Part shown: positions 15,263 through 19,626 of the stretch, piece after piece | Numbering within the stretch: position 1 is the first letter of the stretch | Layout of the letters: each line of letters begins with the position of its first letter | Source of the DNA: Cocleimonas sp. | GTDB taxonomy: Bacteria > Pseudomonadota > Gammaproteobacteria > Thiotrichales > Thiotrichaceae | Assembly (NCBI GenBank): GCA_023145485.1 | Contig: JAGLDT010000130.1 | Span: forward strand, 1 to 19,626 | Direction: 5' to 3' | Length of the DNA stretch: 19,626 bases | The notes under the pieces: generated by a model | Seen by the model: only the letters and a program-made list of their open reading frames with translations | What the model was told of the DNA's origin: nothing | The model's database searches: none | Position numbers and translations under genes: made by a program

Positions 15263-16162
15263 ATGGATGTAGTAGATACGCGTTGTGGCTATGTTGCCAT
15301 TGTAGGTCGTCCTAATGTTGGAAAATCAACCTTACTAAATCATCTGGTAGGCTATCGAATCTCAGCTATTGTCAATAAGCCCCAAACCACCCGAACGAAT
15401 GTGCGTGGCATTGTCACTCAAGATAATTACCAAGTTATTTTTACCGATACACCTGGTATTCATCATGATTCAAAAACGTTGATGAATAAAACCTTGAATA
15501 TTGCTGCCGTTGCCGCACTTGATTCAGTCGATGCCGTTGTGATGTTGGTAGAAGGATTAAAATGGACAGCAGAAGATGATTTAGTGTTAAAACGAGTGGA
15601 GCATATGTCCTGTCCCGTCTTCTTATTAATCAATAAAGTTGATCGTATTGTAGAAAAAGATCGATTATTTTCTTATATAGAAGCGGTTAAAGAAAAGCGC
15701 AATTTTGCCGAAATTTTTCCAATATCAGCCACTAAAGGCATTAATACCAAGGAATTATTAGTAAAGCTTAAGCCAATATTACCTTTTTCAGAATATGCTT
15801 ATGATGAAGACAGTATTACCGATCAGACTTTGCGTTCAATTTGTTCAGAAGTAGTTCGTGAGCAATTGATGGATCAACTCCATCAAGAGCTTCCTTACTC
15901 TACAGCAGTACATATCGAAAAATTTGAGGAAATGCCTCATCGGGTTGATATAGATGCCACTATTTGGGTAGGAAAAGCACGTCAAAAAGGCATGGTGATT
16001 GGTAAAAAAGGGCAAACCCTAAAGCGTGTTGGTACAACTGCTCGTATTATCTTGGAAGAGTTATTAGAGAAAAAAGTGGTATTAAAAACCTTTGTTAAAG
16101 TAGAAGAAAACTGGCAAAACAACCCTAAACACTTAGGAGATTTGGGGATTATTACACGCTAA
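15263..16162 (+). CDS. era: GTPase Era, 30S ribosome assembly factor
   Basis: A 299-residue GTPase that binds the 3' end of 16S rRNA and helps mature the 30S subunit. The G1 motif is GRPNVGKS (residues 15-22), G3 DTPGIH, G4 NKVD and G5 SATKG. The C-terminal KH domain carries VIGKKGQTLKRVG. I chose the ATG at 15263, not the in-frame ATG at 15251: AAGGA (15247-15251) is correctly spaced for the former and overlaps the latter, and Era proteins start shortly before GYVAIVGRPN. recO, which often follows era, is absent; a lipoprotein hydrolase gene takes that place. Confidence 0.95.
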   Translation: MDVVDTRCGYVAIVGRPNVGKSTLLNHLVGYRISAIVNKPQTTRTNVRGIVTQDNYQVIFTDTPGIHHDSKTLMNKTLNIAAVAALDSVDAVVMLVEGLKWTAEDDLVLKRVEHMSCPVFLLINKVDRIVEKDRLFSYIEAVKEKRNFAEIFPISATKGINTKELLVKLKPILPFSEYAYDEDSITDQTLRSICSEVVREQLMDQLHQELPYSTAVHIEKFEEMPHRVDIDATIWVGKARQKGMVIGKKGQTLKRVGTTARIILEELLEKKVVLKTFVKVEENWQNNPKHLGDLGIITR

Positions 16163-16203
16163 TTTTTTATTATGCCATCTTAAAATGGGTCACTGAGAAA
16201 ATA

Positions 16204-17010
16204 ATGTTTCAAAATGCTTTTAAAGTAAGCTTAATTTTACTGTTAGTAACAGGCTGTTCTACAGCAAGTTCTTCCTTTGCAATAAAAGCATCTCAATCAG
16301 GCTTTAAAACGACTCAAATACAAGGTTTAAACTATCAACATACCCTTTATAAAAATAAATCACCTCATAACGGCATACTGCATGTTTATTTAGGGGGGGA
16401 TGGTACTCCGTGGTTTAAAGGGCGTTATATAACGAGAGATCCAACCCCCTTAAAACCTGTCATGTTGGACTTAATGAAACTCGATAAGTCTGCTGCTCTT
16501 TATCTTGGCAGACCTTGCTATCATCAGCAAAAAATGCCATTGAACTGTGATAACTCATTATGGACAAGTAAGCGTTATTCTCCCGCTGTTGTTAATAGCA
16601 TGTTGAATGCATTAAAACGTTATATCAAACAGTATAATATCAGGCATATCAGTCTATTTGGTTTTAGCGGTGGTGGCACATTAGCCATGTTACTTGCTCC
16701 GCAAATTAAAGAGGTCGATGTGGTTGTCACGCTAGCAGGGAATTTAGATACTCATGCTTGGACAACGCATCATGGCTACTCACCCTTATCAGGATCACTT
16801 AATCCTGCACTACACTCCGCTTTACGGTCGAGAATAAGACAGTTTCACTACCTCGGTGATAATGATAAAAATATCACAATAAAATTAGTGAAACCTGTCA
16901 TTGAGCGACAACAAAATGCTCGATTGATTATTTTAAAACAGGCAGATCATCACTGTTGTTGGGTAAAAAACTGGAAGGAAATCTTAAATTCTGTTGCATT
17001 AGATCGATGA
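16204..17010 (+). CDS. Predicted lipoprotein alpha/beta hydrolase
   Basis: A 268-residue protein with a signal peptide and lipobox LVTGC (Cys18), so probably membrane-anchored. The alpha/beta hydrolase fold is shown by the nucleophile elbow GFSGGG (Ser155), an acid candidate at LGDND (Asp219 or Asp221) and a late His in ADHHCCW (His249/250). An HVYLGGDG strand-loop (residues 60-67) could form the oxyanion hole. The substrate is unknown; an esterase, lipase or thioesterase are all possible. It begins 41 nt after era with only a weak Shine-Dalgarno sequence, so it may be the tail of the rnc-era transcript. It ends 4 nt before the convergent kinase gene, with no terminator visible between them. 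Confidence 0.8.
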   Translation: MFQNAFKVSLILLLVTGCSTASSSFAIKASQSGFKTTQIQGLNYQHTLYKNKSPHNGILHVYLGGDGTPWFKGRYITRDPTPLKPVMLDLMKLDKSAALYLGRPCYHQQKMPLNCDNSLWTSKRYSPAVVNSMLNALKRYIKQYNIRHISLFGFSGGGTLAMLLAPQIKEVDVVVTLAGNLDTHAWTTHHGYSPLSGSLNPALHSALRSRIRQFHYLGDNDKNITIKLVKPVIERQQNARLIILKQADHHCCWVKNWKEILNSVALDR

Positions 17011-17014
17011 TACC

Positions 17015-18538
17015 TCAGCTTTCTCCATCATATTTTTTCTGCCACCAATCAGCACGTGTTTTATCGCTAGTAATACCATCACCTTTAGAGTAACGATACA
17101 CCATCCATAAATGCGCATTACTTTTAGTCTCTGTATTATTAGCGATAGCTTCAATCAGACGATACGCTTTATTGCGTTTTGTTTGAGCGCTGTTTGTATT
17201 TTGCAAAATGGCATTAGCTTTTCTTTCCAAAGCTTGTTGCTGTTGCTTTATTTTTTTCTTGTTATCATTGTCCTGTTTCATTGCATCTGAATAGTAATGC
17301 CAAGCAGTATTCCAATTAACATCAACGCCTCTTCCTTTTTCATAAGCATAACCCAGCCAAATAAGTGCACCAGCATCACCTGTTTGTGCTGATTTTTTTA
17401 AGCCACTAATAGCATCAGTCCATTTATTACGATCATCTCCAGAGATCCAATTATTTATTAATTGCTCATGTTGAATAGCAATTCGTTGAAAATCATTACT
17501 TTCAGGCTTTATTGTTTTTTTTTCATCCTGCATTTTCTTGTTTGAATCAGTTAGATTTTGCTTGGTATCAATAATAGCTTTGTTTTTATCAACATAAACC
17601 CAACCTAGTATCGATAATGTAGCTAATATAATAAGACTCATGGCAAAAAATATTTTTTTATTGTCCGCTTTCTTATTATTAATTAAATCAGCACGAGGTT
17701 GATAAATAGTTTCAATGGATGACTCAGGATTTGATACTTGCTTTAAGGCAGAGATAAATTCTTTAATGGTATTAAAACGTTCCTCAGGTTGCTTGCCTAA
17801 TGCTTTATCTAAAACAGATTGGAAAATAGTGTTTTCACCCTGCAATGCAGGAATAGGCGTATGAGCATGCTCATAAAGAACAGCAACCGTCGTATTTCCT
17901 GTATAGGGCTTTTCACCTGTCAGCATTTCATAAAATACAATACCAAGACTATAAATATCGGCACGTCGATCTATTTTTGCACTGCCTACTCCCTGTTCTG
18001 GACTCATATAAAAAGGCGTTCCTGCAATATAGCCCATTTGCGTCATTTCACTTGTTGTTCCTTGCATTTTAGCAATGCCAAAGTCGGTTAATACCGCACT
18101 GTCATCGTCACGAAACATGATATTTGCAGGTTTTATATCACGATGGATATACCCTTGTTCATGGGCATAACGTAATGCATCGGCAATTTGTAGGGTGATT
18201 TTCAATACATCAGAAAGAGGCAATCCTCCATCCGTTAAACGCCTTTTAAGACTCCCTTTGCGTAAGACTTCGGTAGACATATAGAAATAGCCATTTTGTT
18301 CATCAATATCATGGATTTTCATAATGTGAGGATGCTCAAGCTTTGCAACAATATAACCTTCTGTCATAAAGCTCTTTTGAAAAGCCGTATTAGCGGCTAT
18401 TTCAGGCTTCATGACTTTAAGTGCAACCTCACGTCGCAAACGTTGATGGACGGCAAGATAAACGTTTGCCATCCCACCCTCTCCAAGTTGTTTTTTTATC
18501 TCATGATCAGGAATATTAATAGTCGAAATGTCGCTCAT
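17015..18538 (-). CDS. Transmembrane Ser/Thr protein kinase (Hanks type) with C-terminal Sel1-like repeats
   Basis: A 507-residue protein. The kinase domain (about 12-265) has all key elements: Gly loop LGEGGMANVY (18-27), Lys41, helix-C Glu60, HRDIKPANIM (catalytic Asp134), DFG (152-154), GTPFYMSPE (173-181) and a distal Arg254. It is therefore predicted to be active and is of the PknB/PpkA-like eukaryotic type. A single membrane helix spans about 296-316, followed by a Lys/Gln-rich segment and two Sel1-like units (about 385-420 and 475-503; WLGYAYEKGRGV, WMVYRYSKGDGI), predicted to be periplasmic. The plan suggests an outside sensor or docking module controlling an inside kinase. It is divergent from an exported caspase-like protease, a likely functional partner. 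No phosphatase gene is seen. Confidence 0.93.
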   Translation of the reverse strand: MSDISTINIPDHEIKKQLGEGGMANVYLAVHQRLRREVALKVMKPEIAANTAFQKSFMTEGYIVAKLEHPHIMKIHDIDEQNGYFYMSTEVLRKGSLKRRLTDGGLPLSDVLKITLQIADALRYAHEQGYIHRDIKPANIMFRDDDSAVLTDFGIAKMQGTTSEMTQMGYIAGTPFYMSPEQGVGSAKIDRRADIYSLGIVFYEMLTGEKPYTGNTTVAVLYEHAHTPIPALQGENTIFQSVLDKALGKQPEERFNTIKEFISALKQVSNPESSIETIYQPRADLINNKKADNKKIFFAMSLIILATLSILGWVYVDKNKAIIDTKQNLTDSNKKMQDEKKTIKPESNDFQRIAIQHEQLINNWISGDDRNKWTDAISGLKKSAQTGDAGALIWLGYAYEKGRGVDVNWNTAWHYYSDAMKQDNDNKKKIKQQQQALERKANAILQNTNSAQTKRNKAYRLIEAIANNTETKSNAHLWMVYRYSKGDGITSDKTRADWWQKKYDGES

Positions 18539-18568
18539 ATATCTTTTTCTCTTGTACTTTTATCTGTA

Positions 18569-18599
18569 TTGACTTGTAAAAAAGCTGAAAAATTATAAC
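18569..18599 (+). promoter_or_regulatory. Candidate promoter of the caspase-like gene
   Basis: TTGACT (18569-18574) followed after 18-19 nt by TTATAA/TATAAC (18593-18599). A start near 18606 places the palindrome at 18606-18621 directly on the transcription start. The kinase promoter must lie on the other strand in the same 111 nt; I could not identify it clearly. Confidence 0.45.
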
Positions 18600-18605
18600 A
18601 TTTTG

Positions 18606-18621
18606 GTCTATAACTATAGAC
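18606..18621. promoter_or_regulatory. Perfect palindrome GTCTATA-AC-TATAGAC, candidate operator
   Basis: Two exact 7-bp arms around a 2-bp centre in the divergent kinase/caspase intergenic region, at the predicted caspase transcription start. The position fits a repressor dimer site. The regulator is unknown and not encoded in the window. Confidence 0.45.
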
Positions 18622-18649
18622 TATGTTTTTTATAAAAAATTGAGCCAAA

Positions 18650-19626
18650 ATGAAATCTTACCTTCCAATTAATATTCTTTATATTGTATCGTTATGCTTG
18701 CTTTTTATAAGCCCATCTATTCAAGCGAATACACGTGACATCACGATTCAATCAACGAATTTGTTTAATAAACAACAAAAAATACATATTGCCATTGGTA
18801 TATCAAATTATAATACCAAAAATACAGGTTTTGGGCGTTTAAAATATGCGGCAAAAGACGCTAACTTACTATCAAATAGTTTTAAATCAAAAGGCTATTA
18901 CCCAATGAAGATACTTGATCATAATGCCAATAAGCAAACCATTTTGAATAAAATAAAACGGGCGGGTCAATTATTTCCTAAAGGAGAAGGGACATTGCTT
19001 TTTACTTTTTCTGGGCATGGGTATAAACAGGGAGGTCAATCCTATTTAGCAACCTATGACGCTTATGCTTCAAATTTACGGGGAACAGGCTTAACCGTAC
19101 AGGAGGTCGTTCAAGCAATTCGTCAAACGGGGGTGCGTCGTGCGATGCTATTGCTTGATGCCTGTCGTAATAACCCATTACCAGGAAGAAAAAGTGTAGG
19201 GAGCAGTCGTGCATTAGGTGGAATTAATCCAGGTGGAGGTATTCAAATTCTTTACTCAACTAATAAGGGTAATGTGAGTTGGGAACATGAGAGTATACAA
19301 CAAGGTGTCTTTTCCTATTTTGTTAATCGTGCCATTAATGGAAGTGTGCATAGAAATGGCACGGTTACTTTCAATGATTTAGCTCAATACGTGATGCGCG
19401 AAGTACCTCAATGGACAGATAGCCGTCTATCAGAAACACAACAACCTTATCGTGGTACCGCAGGGGAGATTTATGGGGATTTTGTGATGGTGGCAACAAA
19501 AACAATTAGAATCGATAGTACCGCTCGTAAACCCGCTTCGGTTAGACAGCCTGTCGTTAAGCAACCCGTTGTTAAAACTCCCGTGGTCAGAAAACCTAAC
19601 CCTCAATTACACCAACAAAGACAACC
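18650..19626 (+). CDS. Exported caspase-family (peptidase C14, p20) protein, 3' end beyond window
   Basis: An open frame of 325 codons that runs off the right edge. The signal peptide covers residues 1-26 (SIQA before NT), so the protein is probably periplasmic or beyond. The caspase-like p20 domain spans about 44-280: a first strand KIHIAIGISNYN, LKYAAKDANLLSNSF, the catalytic His123 in LFTFSGHGY and the catalytic Cys172 in LLLDACRNNP. The Asp before Ala-Cys is typical of basic-residue (Arg/Lys) specificity in metacaspase-like enzymes. After the domain a five-residue repeat rich in Pro-Val-Val-Lys begins (about 303-318), a likely linker to an unseen C-terminal module. It is divergent from the Sel1-repeat kinase, 111 nt apart. 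No strong Shine-Dalgarno sequence is visible. Substrates and activation are unknown. Confidence 0.88.
   Translation, partial: MKSYLPINILYIVSLCLLFISPSIQANTRDITIQSTNLFNKQQKIHIAIGISNYNTKNTGFGRLKYAAKDANLLSNSFKSKGYYPMKILDHNANKQTILNKIKRAGQLFPKGEGTLLFTFSGHGYKQGGQSYLATYDAYASNLRGTGLTVQEVVQAIRQTGVRRAMLLLDACRNNPLPGRKSVGSSRALGGINPGGGIQILYSTNKGNVSWEHESIQQGVFSYFVNRAINGSVHRNGTVTFNDLAQYVMREVPQWTDSRLSETQQPYRGTAGEIYGDFVMVATKTIRIDSTARKPASVRQPVVKQPVVKTPVVRKPNPQLHQQRQ

Noticed and set aside
17005..17020. Bidirectional terminator between the convergent hydrolase and kinase genes
   Set aside because: Only 4 nt separate the stops and no stem-loop with a T-tract is visible there.
19002..19214. 70-codon minus-strand frame across the caspase-like gene
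   Set aside because: It lies antisense to the catalytic His and Cys codons of a clear p20 domain. No independent evidence.

Overview
The window looks like a low-GC gammaproteobacterial chromosome. The evidence is gene content and order: a YceF-type Maf gene divergent from yceD, tsaB beside a YoaA-type helicase, mrcB followed by a TPR lipoprotein, a b561/YceI pair, and DUF4845-rnc-era. I cannot place it below class. No tRNA, rRNA, CRISPR array or intact transposase was found.

Left part (1-7811). The first codons of yceD leave on the minus strand, and the YceF-type Maf pyrophosphatase gene reads rightward. Facing it is a compact minus-strand operon, in transcription order: mrcB (PBP1b), a TPR lipoprotein that is probably its activator (LpoP-like), a YoaA/DinG-type Fe-S helicase, tsaB (t6A synthesis), truD (tRNA pseudouridine-13 synthase) and a small lipoprotein. 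Spacing is +14, +2, +2, -4 and +13 nt, so wall synthesis, repair and tRNA modification are probably co-transcribed.

Middle (7812-10676). A gene-poor 528-nt stretch with several inverted repeats is followed by a TPMT-family methyltransferase. Next come a 75-nt hairpin element that looks like a small non-autonomous insertion, a periplasmic YceI protein and its cytochrome b561 partner.

Accessory centre (10677-13898). One 1073-residue exported protein fills this part. It has a barrel-like N-terminal region, an OmpA-like domain flanked by two low-complexity hairpins (one with Gly-X-Y triplets), and six Ig/cadherin-like repeats at the C-terminus. A run of eight C lies just upstream of it.

Right part (13899-19626). 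A regulatory region carries a perfect match to the PmrA-type box, a possible leader peptide and a hairpin covering a Shine-Dalgarno sequence. It precedes DUF4845-rnc-era and a lipoprotein alpha/beta hydrolase. At the right edge a membrane Ser/Thr kinase with a Sel1-type extracytoplasmic region is divergent from an exported caspase-family (C14) peptidase cut by the window end. The two share a 111-nt intergenic region with a perfect 16-bp palindrome.

The two most promising places for something new are the kinase/caspase pair and the barrel-OmpA-Ig protein. Both assignments rest on motifs read by eye, not on database searches.
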